Source of the DNA: Burkholderiales bacterium
GTDB lineage: Bacteria; Pseudomonadota; Gammaproteobacteria; Burkholderiales; Burkholderiaceae_C
NCBI GenBank assembly: GCA_025350505.1
Contig: JANXXS010000017.1
Span: forward strand, 1-47,559
Direction: 5' to 3'
Length of the DNA stretch: 47,559 bases
Part shown: positions 1 through 8,647 of the stretch, piece by piece
How positions within the stretch are numbered: the first letter of the stretch is position 1
Layout: each line of letters starts with the position of its first letter
Position numbers and translations under genes: made by a program
The notes under the pieces: model-generated
Seen by the model: only the letters and a program-made list of their open reading frames with translations
Told to the model about the DNA's origin: nothing
Database searches by the model: none

Positions 1-1383
1 CTCGGTCGATTCGACGAGGCGTTCGAGCGGCGCTTCGCCGGCGCCGACGACATGTCGCTCACCGCGCCGCTGGATATCTACAAACCAATCGCCCTCGCTC
101 TCGACGCGCAGGCCAGGAACGAGCGGCAGCGCGGTCGAGCGGCCCTCGGCATGGCCCACCTTCTCATCAACCAGGGCGCGATGGTCGAGGCCGAGCAGCG
201 ACTGACGCAAGGGCTCGCGTCCGCGCGCGCCGCAGGTGACTCCGAGATCGAAGCCGAGCTGCTGTTCGGTGAGGGCTATATCCATCACTGGAACCGGCGA
301 CTCGACGCCTCGTTCCGTTGCCGCGAAGCGGCGATCGCGATCCTCGACGAGATCGGCAGGCTCGATCGTGCCGCTGCCATGAGGCGGTCGCTCGCCGATT
401 CGCTCGGCAAGCTGGGCCGCGTTCGCGAAGCGACGCGCGCCATCGAGTCCGCCGCGCGGCATCTGCTTTCGATCAAGGCGCCCGACCTGGCAACCTTCGC
501 CCTCGACATGCTGGCCGCCTTGCGACTCCATGCGGGAGAGCCCGAAGCGGCCGCCGAGGCGATGAAGCTCGCATTCGCGATCGGCGAGGACGCGTCGTTC
601 AGCGAGGTCCATCACTGCCTCGTCTGCGAAGACCGGCTGAATTTCGCCATCGACTGTGGCGACTACGCCGCCGCCATCCGGATCTGGCAGGACGCCGCGC
701 CGCTGCTGCGCGGCGTGTCGATGGCTCGCTCCTCGAGCTTTCGCATTGCGGGCGCGACGCTGATGTTCGATCTCGGCCGCCTGGACCTGCTTCGGCCGAT
801 GCTGGATCAGATCGAGACACTGCTCGGCGCGAGACCCCGACTGGAAGCGCTGACGCTGCTCGAGCTGCGCGCCGGCATCCGGACGGCGGCAGATTTCTTC
901 GGCAAGCGTCCTCGCGAAGCGATCAAGGCCATCCCGGGCGTACCGGGCCAGACACTGGCGCTTGCCTACTGCGCCGACGCGCTGCCGCACCGCAAGGCAA
1001 TGGTCTGGCTGGGTGAATCCATCGCGCATGCCGAGCTCGCCGGCATGCGCGGCTATCTGGCCGGCCTGCATGCCGCGCAGGCCGGGGCTTTGCTTGGAGC
1101 TGGCCACATCGCGGCCGCGGCCGACGCGGCGCACCGTGCGCTCGACGCCCTCGAGCATCACGGCAGCATGCTCTATCGGCCGCTGGTCTGGTTGCGCAGC
1201 GCGCGGGCATTGCGGGCGGCCGGCGAGGGCATCGCGCTTCAAGCGTGCCTGGACGGCGGTGAGAGGTGGCTCGACACGGTGGCCGCCTCCCTCCCCGATG
1301 TCTATAGGCATTCCTTCATGGAACGAAACGTCATGAACCAGCAGCTGCGTGCAATGGCGGCACAAAAACGGGCGACTCCCTAG
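1..1383 (+). CDS. C-terminal part of a TPR-rich regulator-like protein (5' end outside window)
   Basis: The reading frame is open from base 1, so the gene begins upstream; the first internal ATG is at 52. The roughly 460 visible residues are almost entirely helical, with alanine/leucine-rich helix pairs typical of tetratricopeptide repeats. Examples are the pairs around AGDSEIEAELLFGEGYIHHW and AAAADAAHRALDALEHHG. The C-terminus (LPDVYRHSFMERNVMNQQL) resembles the tail of large AAA/TPR or SARP-like signalling proteins of betaproteobacteria, but no ATPase, DNA-binding or cyclase domain lies inside the window. The function is therefore open: a regulator or a cyclase-associated TPR region are both possible. 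It is followed by a separate lipoprotein gene on the same strand. Confidence 0.7.
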   Translation, partial: LGRFDEAFERRFAGADDMSLTAPLDIYKPIALALDAQARNERQRGRAALGMAHLLINQGAMVEAEQRLTQGLASARAAGDSEIEAELLFGEGYIHHWNRRLDASFRCREAAIAILDEIGRLDRAAAMRRSLADSLGKLGRVREATRAIESAARHLLSIKAPDLATFALDMLAALRLHAGEPEAAAEAMKLAFAIGEDASFSEVHHCLVCEDRLNFAIDCGDYAAAIRIWQDAAPLLRGVSMARSSSFRIAGATLMFDLGRLDLLRPMLDQIETLLGARPRLEALTLLELRAGIRTAADFFGKRPREAIKAIPGVPGQTLALAYCADALPHRKAMVWLGESIAHAELAGMRGYLAGLHAAQAGALLGAGHIAAAADAAHRALDALEHHGSMLYRPLVWLRSARALRAAGEGIALQACLDGGERWLDTVAASLPDVYRHSFMERNVMNQQLRAMAAQKRATP

Positions 1384-1527
1384 CTCGAGTCCGAGACCGA
1401 GACCGAGAACAGCGGCAGTTGCCGCCGATGTCACACCGCTGTCACGCCGACTTTCCTACAACCGCAGTCGACGGTCGATCAGGCACCCACCCTCGTGCGT
1501 GCGAACCACCGGCGGAGCAGGAAAGCA

Positions 1528-3441
1528 ATGAACACAGAACCCGACATCTCTGCCCGGCCACGCCGCATGCGTGCGGGCGCTCTCCTGACGGCGATCCTCG
1601 TGGGCGCGCTCGCCGCTTGCGGCGGACGAAGCGACGGCGGATCGGGCGCGGACGGGAGCAATGGCCTGACCGCGCTCGTCGCCGTCACCGTCGAGGCGCC
1701 GGGCAGCAACTGCGCGAGCGGGGGCAGCAGGATCGCCGCCGGCCTGGATACGAACGCAAACGGAGCCCTGGAAACCGCCGAGGTCAGCAGCACGCAATAC
1801 ATATGCAACGGTGCAGCGGGCGCGAGCGGGCCGGCCGGACCAAGCGGCGTCACGGGGGCGGTCGGTGGCAACGGCTCGAACGCCCTGGTTGCCATGATCG
1901 CCGAGCCGGCAGGCGCCAACTGCGCCAATGCCGGAAAGAAGGTGAGCGTCGGCATCGACGCCAATCGCAACGGTGTTCTCGACCCGGCCGAGGTGAGCTC
2001 GAGCAGCTACGTCTGCAACGGGGGCAATGGAAGCAATGGCGCGAACGGAAGCAACGGCACGAACGGCAGCAATGGTGCGAACGGCAGCAACGGACTCAGC
2101 AGCCTGATCGCCATCGCACCCGAAGGCGTCGGCGCCAATTGCAGCTATGGCGGCAGCAAAGTCGCCTCAGGTCTCGACAGCAACGGCAATGCCGTGCTCG
2201 ACGCCTCCGAAATCACGACCACGACCTACGTCTGCAACGGGCCGCCCGGCGCCGGCCTGGTCTGGCTCGACGTGACGGCCACTTCCGTGCAGGCGCAACC
2301 GAACACCGGCTACGTCATCGACAACCCCGGTCAGGTGACCGTGACGCTGCCCGCGAGTCCCGGCATCGGCGACGTGGTCCGGGTCGTCGGCCGCGGCCCG
2401 GGCGGTTGGACGATCGCCCAGAACCCGGGACAGTACGTTCTCACCAAGGTGCTCGATCCGGGCGCCGGCGTGCCGCGGGACAGCACCCGCTCGTGGACCG
2501 CCATCGCCTCCTCGGCCGACGGCAGCAAGCTCGTCGCCGCCGGCGACGGACTGCTCTACACGTCCACCGACTACGGCGTGAGCTGGACACCGCACGCGGG
2601 CAACCACAACTGGACGGCGCTGGCATCGTCGGCCGATGGCATCAAGCTGGTTGCCGTAGCGGCGGCACTCGACCACATCTACACCTCCACCGACTCGGGG
2701 GCGACCTGGACGCCACGCGAGACGGCCCAGCCGTGGGTCGCGGTGGCGTCTTCGGCCGACGGCAGCAAGCTCGTCGCCGCCGTCATCGAAGGCACGATCT
2801 ATACGTCGACCGATTCGGGCGTGACCTGGTCACCACGCGAAAGCAACCGGTTCTGGACCGGATTGGCCTCCTCGGCCGATGGCAGCAAGCTGGTCGCCGT
2901 GGCGTCGGGCACGACCATCCTCGGATCGCGCGAGCACATCTATACCTCCACCGACTCCGGCCTGAGCTGGACGCCGCGCGAGAGCCTGCGCGTCTGGACC
3001 GCGGTCGCGTCGTCTGCCGACGGCAGCCGGCTGCTCGCAGGCGAGACCCAGACCAATTCTCTCCATGTGTCGGCGGACGGCGGCCTCACCTGGACGACGC
3101 AAGGACCTTTGGATGCCTGGCAGACGGTCGCGTCGTCGGCGAACGGCAGCAAGCTGGTGGCCGTAGGCAGCGCGGTGCGTACGTCGAGCGACTACGGCCT
3201 CACCTGGACGACGCGCCAGTCGTTCGGCCAGCAATGGACGTCGGTCGCTTCATCGTCCGACGGCGCCCGGCTGGCCGCGACGACGAACGGAATCTACGTG
3301 TTCACGTTCTCGACCCGCACCGAGATCGGAACGACCGGATCGATCAGCGCCGGCCAGGAGGATGCCCTCGAGCTCATCCATCTCGGCGGCGGCGTGTTCG
3401 ACGTGGTCAGCTATTCGGGCACGACATTCGTCGTCAAGTAA
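1528..3441 (+). CDS. Mosaic lipoprotein: cysteine/EF-hand-like modules plus Asp-box propeller
   Basis: This is a predicted secreted lipoprotein of 637 residues. I chose the ATG at 1528 over 1495 because GGAG and GGAA purine runs precede it at 1514-1524. The N-terminus has a basic stretch, a hydrophobic segment and a lipobox (ALAAC), so Cys modification is expected. Three modules of about 50 residues follow, each with NC...GG, a DxNxNGxLxxxE calcium-loop-like motif and a closing CNG; they resemble the DUF7151 type. A Gly-Ser-Asn-Gly spacer like collagen-like linkers separates modules two and three. The C-terminal half has about six repeats carrying an SxDxGxxW Asp-box (for example TSTDSGVTWSPRES), which indicates a beta-propeller as in sialidase/BNR proteins. 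No catalytic residues are recognisable. It is probably a surface-binding protein. Confidence 0.85.
   Translation: MNTEPDISARPRRMRAGALLTAILVGALAACGGRSDGGSGADGSNGLTALVAVTVEAPGSNCASGGSRIAAGLDTNANGALETAEVSSTQYICNGAAGASGPAGPSGVTGAVGGNGSNALVAMIAEPAGANCANAGKKVSVGIDANRNGVLDPAEVSSSSYVCNGGNGSNGANGSNGTNGSNGANGSNGLSSLIAIAPEGVGANCSYGGSKVASGLDSNGNAVLDASEITTTTYVCNGPPGAGLVWLDVTATSVQAQPNTGYVIDNPGQVTVTLPASPGIGDVVRVVGRGPGGWTIAQNPGQYVLTKVLDPGAGVPRDSTRSWTAIASSADGSKLVAAGDGLLYTSTDYGVSWTPHAGNHNWTALASSADGIKLVAVAAALDHIYTSTDSGATWTPRETAQPWVAVASSADGSKLVAAVIEGTIYTSTDSGVTWSPRESNRFWTGLASSADGSKLVAVASGTTILGSREHIYTSTDSGLSWTPRESLRVWTAVASSADGSRLLAGETQTNSLHVSADGGLTWTTQGPLDAWQTVASSANGSKLVAVGSAVRTSSDYGLTWTTRQSFGQQWTSVASSSDGARLAATTNGIYVFTFSTRTEIGTTGSISAGQEDALELIHLGGGVFDVVSYSGTTFVVK
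1651..2241 (+). repeat. Triplicated cysteine/EF-hand-like coding module
   Basis: Three consecutive coding modules of about 50 codons share NC-x-GG, a Dx(N/S)xNGxL loop and a terminal CNG. A short low-complexity stretch of alternating aac-ggc/agc-aat codons (about 2020-2100, GSN/GAN/GTN triplets) sits between modules two and three. They are part of the lipoprotein gene and look like internal duplications. Confidence 0.8.
2491..3303 (+). repeat. Tandem Asp-box propeller repeats (coding)
   Basis: Six to seven coding repeats of about 40-45 codons each contain SSADGSKLVA followed by a TSTDxGxxW Asp-box. The DNA of successive units is recognisably similar, with ggcagcaagctcgtcgcc recurring, which suggests recent expansion of propeller blades. 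Confidence 0.8.
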
Positions 3442-3458
3442 GGTCAGCGCACACGCGC

Positions 3459-3478
3459 CACGGCGCCGCGCCGCCGTG
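3459..3478. terminator. GC-rich hairpin between convergent genes
   Basis: A perfect 7-bp inverted repeat (CACGGCG at 3459-3465, CGCCGTG at 3472-3478) lies in the short gap between the convergent lipoprotein and minus-strand genes. There is no T-run on either side, so intrinsic termination is only a suggestion from position. Confidence 0.3.
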
Positions 3479-3525
3479 CTGCAGCGCCCACCAGGCTTCG
3501 GGCGACTGCATCGTCGCGGCGCCGG

Positions 3526-4926
3526 CTAGCGCGCGGTCGCCACGCGCCCCAGGCCGTCGAGCGTCGCCGCGACGCGCGCTCGCTCGTCGTCGCTCAGCGG
3601 CCGCCAGCCGGGCGGCCGTGGCCCGGCCTGGCCGAGCAACCAGCGGTCGGCCAGGCGCAGGTTCGACTGCAGCGACGCGTTCGCGGGTGCGATGCCGAGC
3701 GTCGCCAGCAAGTGGTCGGCGGCGCGCAGCGCCGGCTCGGGCGAATCGGCGCTGCGGGCCAGCACGAGATCGGTCATGAGGGTGAGATTGCGCGCCTCTG
3801 CATTGCCGGGCGCCGCTTGCGTGGCGGCGGCAAAGCGATCGCGCGCGCCGCGCAGGTCGGCGTTCGAGCGTTCCGCCGGCACCAGCTTCAGCAGGCCCTG
3901 CAAGGAAGATGTGACGGCACGCGCGCTGCCATAGCGATCGTCAAACGATTCGCGCTCGCCCGGCAGCGAATTGCGCGCCAGGTTCTCCTGGAATTCGTCG
4001 AGGGCGCGCGACGCCGCAAGAGCCATGGTCGCCCGGGACGCCGGAGCGGTGGCCGACTTCGGATCGCTGGCCACCAAGTAGCCCGCCGCGCCTTCGATGA
4101 AGGCGATCTCGGGCCAGACCCTGCGCAGCGTCCACTCGGGCTCGGAAGCGACAGCGCGTATCCACTGCTTGCCGGCGAACACGCTCTGCCCGTTCTGCAC
4201 CGGACCGGTCGGAGCGCGGCCCGGATCGAAGACGACGATACGCATCCAGTCGCCACGGATCTCGGTCACGTAGTACGAGAACGGCACTTCGGGCGGGATC
4301 GTCGTGTGCGGCGAATTCGCATCCGGGGATTCGTACAGCACGTTGTTGCGCAGGGCGAAGGCGTCGATCTTGTCGAGCGTGGCGCGATCGATCGTGCGCT
4401 GCGGCCCGACGAGCCCCTGCACGCCGAGCGCGCCGACGAGTTGGCCGTCGCCGAAGGCCAGCTGCAGGCGCTCGAGCGAGCCACTGCGCACGAAGTCGAC
4501 GAACACCTGCGAAAAGAGCGCGTCGCCCGACTCGACGATGCGGCCCCAGACCAGCACCAGGCCGCGCCCCGACGCCACCGGCACGCCGCCGCTCGGTTGC
4601 GTGCCGAGCAGCTTGGCGCGAACTTCCTCGGGGCTGCAGCCGCTGCCGCCGCTTTCGTTCAGCTGCACGCTGGCGACGCTGCCGAACTTGGCGATCGAGC
4701 GCAGCGCCTCGCGCTGCACGAGCTGCGCCAGGCGGTTCGCGGTGGCAGGGTTCTGCCGGGGCAGGGCGAAGGGCAGCACGACGACGTTGACCGCCGCGTC
4801 GCGGAACACGTAAGGCTTGTCGCAGGGCACGTTGATCATGCCGGCGCGCGCCGGCAGCACGGCGGCAACGAGCGCGGCCAATGCGACGAACCCACGCGAC
4901 AGGCGAAATACGAAACCTGCGCTCAT
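3526..4926 (-). CDS. Secreted protein with SH3-like segment, unknown function
   Basis: I do not recognise this 466-residue protein. Residues 1-28 form a signal peptide (hydrophobic VALAALVAAVLPARA). The next part, beginning near the CDKPYVF segment, has alternating strands (VVVLPFALPRQ) and a helix rich in Arg/Gln, reminiscent of periplasmic domains that build a named activity or response. Around residues 185-240 is an SH3-like stretch (ALRNNVLYESPD, then WMRIVVFDPG, then KQWIRAV). The C-terminal third is helical and TPR-like. The gene is last in a three-gene operon, and its start overlaps the preceding stop by four bases (ATGA), implying translational coupling with the secreted protein upstream. 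The three products probably work together at the envelope. Confidence 0.75.
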   Translation of the reverse strand: MSAGFVFRLSRGFVALAALVAAVLPARAGMINVPCDKPYVFRDAAVNVVVLPFALPRQNPATANRLAQLVQREALRSIAKFGSVASVQLNESGGSGCSPEEVRAKLLGTQPSGGVPVASGRGLVLVWGRIVESGDALFSQVFVDFVRSGSLERLQLAFGDGQLVGALGVQGLVGPQRTIDRATLDKIDAFALRNNVLYESPDANSPHTTIPPEVPFSYYVTEIRGDWMRIVVFDPGRAPTGPVQNGQSVFAGKQWIRAVASEPEWTLRRVWPEIAFIEGAAGYLVASDPKSATAPASRATMALAASRALDEFQENLARNSLPGERESFDDRYGSARAVTSSLQGLLKLVPAERSNADLRGARDRFAAATQAAPGNAEARNLTLMTDLVLARSADSPEPALRAADHLLATLGIAPANASLQSNLRLADRWLLGQAGPRPPGWRPLSDDERARVAATLDGLGRVATAR

Positions 4927-5717
4927 AGCGGTGCCAGCGTGCAGTTGCCGGGCGTTCCGACCTTGAGCGCACCGCGATAGCCCGGGCTCGCCACGGCACG
5001 CAGCACGACGTCCTGGGCCATGTCGCGCACGGCCTGGCGCAGGTCGCTGTCGTCGGCGCTCGGGTTACGGAGCTTTTCGAGGCGTGTCAGCGCCAGGCAG
5101 AGCTGGGTGCGGGCCTGATCGAAGTCTTCGGCATAGAGAAAGCGCACGCCGCTGCCGATGGCGGTATAGATGGCCAGCGTTCCGGACTGGTCGAGCAGCG
5201 CCAGCAGGTCGGCGGGAGTGTCGACCGACTTCGCCTTGCTCTCGACGATGACCACGCCTTGCGCCGAGGTCGGCACGTAGTGGCGCAGCGGCACCAGGGC
5301 GTAGCCGACGAGGGCGCGGAGGCCCGGCCCTTCGGCCGCCGGCAGCGCGCCGGTCTCGGCCCAGACCTCGAGCACGACCTCGTTGTTGTTGAGCTCGCGC
5401 GCGATCGCGGTCGTGAACGCGGAGCCGCCGGGCGGGCGGCGCTGGCTGCAACGCAGGGCGCGCACGCGGCCGACATCGACGGTGCCCGCGCCGACGGGTT
5501 GCGCCGAGCGCGTCTCGATCTGCAGCCTGGCCAACGCCGCGTCGATGCGTTGCTCGAGCAGGCCGAGGACCATCGATTGCGCGCCGCTGATGTCGTCGAC
5601 CAGCACCTTCTGGCCCGGCTCGGCGGCGCCCTGGCAGGGCCGCATCTGCGCCACGCTGGGCGCGGCGCAGATGCCGGCGAGCGCGGCAGCGAGGACGCCG
5701 ATCGCGAGCCGCGTCAT
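4923..5717 (-). CDS. Secreted protein of unknown function
   Basis: The 264-residue product has a clear signal peptide (LAIGVLAAALAGICAAPSVAQ) and two cysteines in the mature N-terminal part (RPCQG; RALRCSQ). A segment built like a ligand-binding or lipoprotein-like fold follows (VDDISGAQSMVLGLLEQRID, then ELNNNEVVLEVWAE). I cannot assign a family. Both ends overlap neighbouring genes by ATGA (4923-4926 and 5714-5717), so it is co-translated with the membrane HEAT-like protein before it and the SH3-like secreted protein after it. The mixture of one membrane and two exported products suggests an envelope-located complex or a secreted sensor set. Confidence 0.75.
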   Translation of the reverse strand: MTRLAIGVLAAALAGICAAPSVAQMRPCQGAAEPGQKVLVDDISGAQSMVLGLLEQRIDAALARLQIETRSAQPVGAGTVDVGRVRALRCSQRRPPGGSAFTTAIARELNNNEVVLEVWAETGALPAAEGPGLRALVGYALVPLRHYVPTSAQGVVIVESKAKSVDTPADLLALLDQSGTLAIYTAIGSGVRFLYAEDFDQARTQLCLALTRLEKLRNPSADDSDLRQAVRDMAQDVVLRAVASPGYRGALKVGTPGNCTLAPL

Positions 5718-6481
5718 GGCGAGGGCTCGAGGCTGCGCAGCGTGCCCTCGATCGCGTTGCGAAGCTCGCGAACGCTGGCCTTGTCGAAGACCGGCTCGGG
5801 TGCGAAGTCGGCCTTCAGCGCCGGGAGATCGGCGCTCGCCAGGCGCTGGTCGAGCGCCTTCAGCGAGGCCGTCGCCTTGTCGCAGCGCACGTCGCCGACG
5901 ACGCGGATCACCGTCGCCTGCACCGGCCAGGCGAGGCGTCCGGCGCGGGCCCGCACGAGCGTGACCATCGGTTCGCAGACGGCATCGCGATTGGCCAGGC
6001 CGATCGCGCGCAGCGCCGACTCTGCGGCCGGGCCGCGCACCTCGTCGAAGCGCTCGGTCATCAGCGCGAGCAGCGGCGGCACCGCCGGCTTGCCGAAGGC
6101 GGCGAGCGTGAGCGCGGCCGGCAGTGCGGACTCCGCATCGAGCTTGTCGCTGCTCAAGGTAGCGATCAGCGCCTGCATCTCCTTGACCTGCGCCAACTGC
6201 AGCGTGTCACGCTTCAAGGCAAGCTCGATGTTGCCGGTCAGCCAGTAGGCGACGAGGGCCAGCGCGATGCCGCTGACCAGGCTGCTGACCAGGGGCATGA
6301 CCAGCGTCGCGACGTCCCAGGCGCCCTTCTTCGCGGCTGGCGCCGGCGGCTTCTTCGAGGCCGCCTCGAGCGAGGCGACGCGACCCTCGAGGGCGCGCAT
6401 TTTCCAGACGTCGAGCGGCATGGCGCGAGCGATCAACGAATGCGAAGGACGGGGTGGCGCATCGGTCAAGCGTAGCGGCAA
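5714..6481 (-). CDS. Membrane protein with HEAT-like repeats
   Basis: A predicted single-pass membrane protein of up to 255 residues. A Lys/Ala/Pro-rich N-terminal region of about 55 residues precedes one transmembrane helix (LVMPLVSSLVSGIALALVAY). A helical segment with HEAT/Armadillo-like helix pairs follows (LTLAAFGKPAVPPLLALMTE, then RGPAAESALRAIG), ending in an alpha-helical C-terminus. The start is uncertain: a second ATG at 6421 (MPLDVWK) would remove 20 poorly conserved-looking residues. It is the first gene of the three-gene operon ending at 3526. The family is unknown; the HEAT assignment is from repeat appearance only. Confidence 0.7.
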   Translation of the reverse strand: MPLRLTDAPPRPSHSLIARAMPLDVWKMRALEGRVASLEAASKKPPAPAAKKGAWDVATLVMPLVSSLVSGIALALVAYWLTGNIELALKRDTLQLAQVKEMQALIATLSSDKLDAESALPAALTLAAFGKPAVPPLLALMTERFDEVRGPAAESALRAIGLANRDAVCEPMVTLVRARAGRLAWPVQATVIRVVGDVRCDKATASLKALDQRLASADLPALKADFAPEPVFDKASVRELRNAIEGTLRSLEPSP

Positions 6482-6570
6482 TCGCCGGCGAAGTCACCCA
6501 CGGACGTCGCCCCCGCGAGAGGGAGTGTCGACCGGTCCGCTTCACGGCGCTGCGTCGCCGTGAACGAGAC

Positions 6571-6935
6571 TCAGTCGGCTGTGACCGTGCGGCCGGCCGC
6601 CCAGGCGCGCAGGCGCGCCACGCGCTCGGCCATCACGACCGAAAGCGGGCGAGTCCGGGACGCCTCTGCCGCCAGGATGTCGGCGTCGAGCGGCACGCCC
6701 CGCGCACGCGCCTCGTAGACCGCGCAGATCACCACCTGCTCGATCTCGGCGCCCGAGAATCCGGCGGTCGCGGCCGCGATGCGGCCGAGGTCGTAGCGGG
6801 CGCCGTCCAGGGCAACTGGCGCCGCGAGGCGCAGCGCTTCACCAGCTGCAGCGCGCGCTCTTCTTCGTGGGCCTCGATGGCGATGATCGGAAAGCGCGAC
6901 GCGATCAGCAGCTCGTGGTCGTGTTCGTCTCTTAT
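6571..6935 (-). pseudogene. Collapsed AAA ATPase gene (start lost, core deleted, frame shifted)
   Basis: Two pieces of one protein family survive in different frames. Immediately after the ligase stop, one frame reads DEHDHELLIASRFPIIAIEA then HEEERALQLVKR, the N-terminus typical of a bacterial AAA ATPase of about 500 residues. A second frame then gives the family's C-terminus: RYDLGRIAAATAGFSGAEIE, then RTRPLSVVMAERVARLRAW, ending at 6571. Everything between is missing, including Walker A, Walker B and the arginine finger. No ATG is in phase with the N-terminal piece; the expected position reads ATA (6933-6935) inside the string ATAA, where an ATGA overlap with the ligase stop would be normal. 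The gene is very probably dead. The family assignment comes from memory of this conserved C-terminus. Confidence 0.75.
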
Positions 6936-8647
6936 CGGTCTCCGTGATGAAGGGCGAGCAGCGCCTCCAGCGACTGCATCGTATCCGCCTCGTGCAGCGG
7001 CTTGTCGTCGCGGATGCGCAGCATGCGCGGAAAGCGCACGGCGATGCCGCTCTTGTGCCGCGCGCTGCGGTTGATGCCCTCGAAGCCGAGCTCGAAGACC
7101 AGGCTGGGCCGGACGCTGCGCACCGGACCGAACTTCTCGAGCGTGGTGCTGCGGATGATCCGGTCGATGACCTTGAACTCCTCGTCGGTGAGACCGGAGT
7201 AGGCCTTGGCAAAGGCGACGAGCTGAAGCGCGTCGGGGGCGGGCGATTCCTTCCGCGCGATCGCCTCGACCACCGCCGCCGCCTCGGCGGCATCGCGCGG
7301 CGCGCGGCTCCAGACCGCGAAGGTGTAGTCGGTGTAGACGCTGGCGCGCCGCCCATGGCCGGCTTGCGCATAGACGAGCACGCAGTCGACGCTGAGCGGA
7401 TCGATCTTCCACTTCCACCAGGTGCCGCCGGCGAGATCGTCCTGCTTCCTGCGACCGGTGCCGTAGCGGGCCTGCCGATGCTTGAGCATGAAGCCTTCGA
7501 CGCCGCGGCCGCGCGCCTCTTGGCGCAGCGCCGCGAAAGACTCCCAGCTCGGCCGCGTCTCGATCGGCGAGAGGTGCAGCGCCGAGCGCGCGTCGACCAC
7601 CTCCTCGAGCAAGGCGCGCCGCTCCGCCTGCGGCCGTTCGCGCAGGTCGACACCGCTGAGCTCGAGGATGTCGTAGGCGATGAAGCCGACCGGCGCGTCG
7701 GCGAGCACCTTCTTCGTCAACGTCTTGCGGCCGATGCGCCGCTGCAGCAGGTTGAAGGGCGCGACCTTGCCTTCCTTCCAGACGACGAGCTCGCCGTCGA
7801 GCACGGTGCCGTTGGCGAGCGGCGCGGCGGCCGCGACGACCTCGGGAAAGCGCTCGGTCACCAGCTCCTCGCCGCGCGACCAGATCCAGACTTGGGACGC
7901 GCGCTTCACCATCTGCGCGCGGATGCCGTCGTACTTCCATTCGACGATCCAGTCCTCGGGCGCAGAGAGTCGATCCGCGAATGCTTCGAGCGGCAGATCG
8001 AGCTGATGCGCGAGGAAGAACGGATACGGCTGGCCGAGATCGAGCGGTCCGGCTTCGGCACTCGAGGTGAGCTGCAGGTAGCGCTCGGGGCCGGGCGTGA
8101 CGCGGCCGTCGGTGTAGCCCATCATGCGTTGCGCGACGAGCTTCACGTCGACACCCGCGCCTTCGGCAAGCGCGCGCTGCACCAGCAGCTTGCTGACACC
8201 AACGCGGAAGGCGCCGCCGATCAGCTTGTTGAGCAGGAAGCGGCCGGCGCTGTCGAGCTCGTTCCAGTACGAGGCGACGCGCTCGGCCTGCTCCTCGGGT
8301 GCCAGGCCACGCAGCGTCAGCAGGCGCTCCTCGATCCAGACGGCGAGGCCGAGGTCGCTCTCATGCCTGGGCGGCGGCAGCACGTGCGCCACCGTCTCGG
8401 CGAAGTCGCCGACGGCCTGGTAGCTGGCGTCGAACAGCCATTCCGGTATGCCCGCTGCGCGGCAGGCGACCGCCCACAACACGCCGCTCGGCACGACCTG
8501 GCGCGGCTTGCCGCCGGCGAGGAAGTAGACGGCCCAGGCGGCGTCCTCCGGCGCGGCGGCGGCGAAGTAGCGCTTCAGCGCCTCGACCTTGGCGCCCGTC
8601 GCGGTGGTCGCGTCGAGCTCGGCGTAGAGGCGGGCGAAACGCTTCAC
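6932..8647 (-). CDS. ATP-dependent DNA ligase, ligase-associated repair cluster type
   Basis: This 571-residue enzyme seals nicks using ATP. An N-terminal ligase domain (about 1-180) is followed by the adenylation domain, whose motif I KYDGIR starts at the nucleophile Lys238. Further motifs are visible: LDGELVVW (III), GFMLKHR (IV), TWWKWK (V). A C-terminal OB domain ends the protein. The size and sequence fit the bacterial LigB-like ligase that normally travels with an MBL exonuclease, an Lhr-like helicase and a metallophosphoesterase (PdeM). Here only the exonuclease is adjacent; its stop overlaps this start by four bases (8644-8647). The ligase stop runs into the collapsed AAA gene. The expected role is DNA damage repair in the cytoplasm. 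Confidence 0.93.
   Translation of the reverse strand: MKRFARLYAELDATTATGAKVEALKRYFAAAAPEDAAWAVYFLAGGKPRQVVPSGVLWAVACRAAGIPEWLFDASYQAVGDFAETVAHVLPPPRHESDLGLAVWIEERLLTLRGLAPEEQAERVASYWNELDSAGRFLLNKLIGGAFRVGVSKLLVQRALAEGAGVDVKLVAQRMMGYTDGRVTPGPERYLQLTSSAEAGPLDLGQPYPFFLAHQLDLPLEAFADRLSAPEDWIVEWKYDGIRAQMVKRASQVWIWSRGEELVTERFPEVVAAAAPLANGTVLDGELVVWKEGKVAPFNLLQRRIGRKTLTKKVLADAPVGFIAYDILELSGVDLRERPQAERRALLEEVVDARSALHLSPIETRPSWESFAALRQEARGRGVEGFMLKHRQARYGTGRRKQDDLAGGTWWKWKIDPLSVDCVLVYAQAGHGRRASVYTDYTFAVWSRAPRDAAEAAAVVEAIARKESPAPDALQLVAFAKAYSGLTDEEFKVIDRIIRSTTLEKFGPVRSVRPSLVFELGFEGINRSARHKSGIAVRFPRMLRIRDDKPLHEADTMQSLEALLALHHGDR

Noticed and set aside
2020-2100. Short tandem repeats that could suggest a CRISPR-like array
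   Set aside because: They are in-frame Gly-Ser-Asn codon repeats inside the lipoprotein gene, without spacers.
1419-3779. A 786-codon plus-strand frame rich in Arg/Gln
   Set aside because: It is the out-of-frame reading of the repeat-rich lipoprotein gene; low-complexity Arg/Gln runs mirror the repeats.
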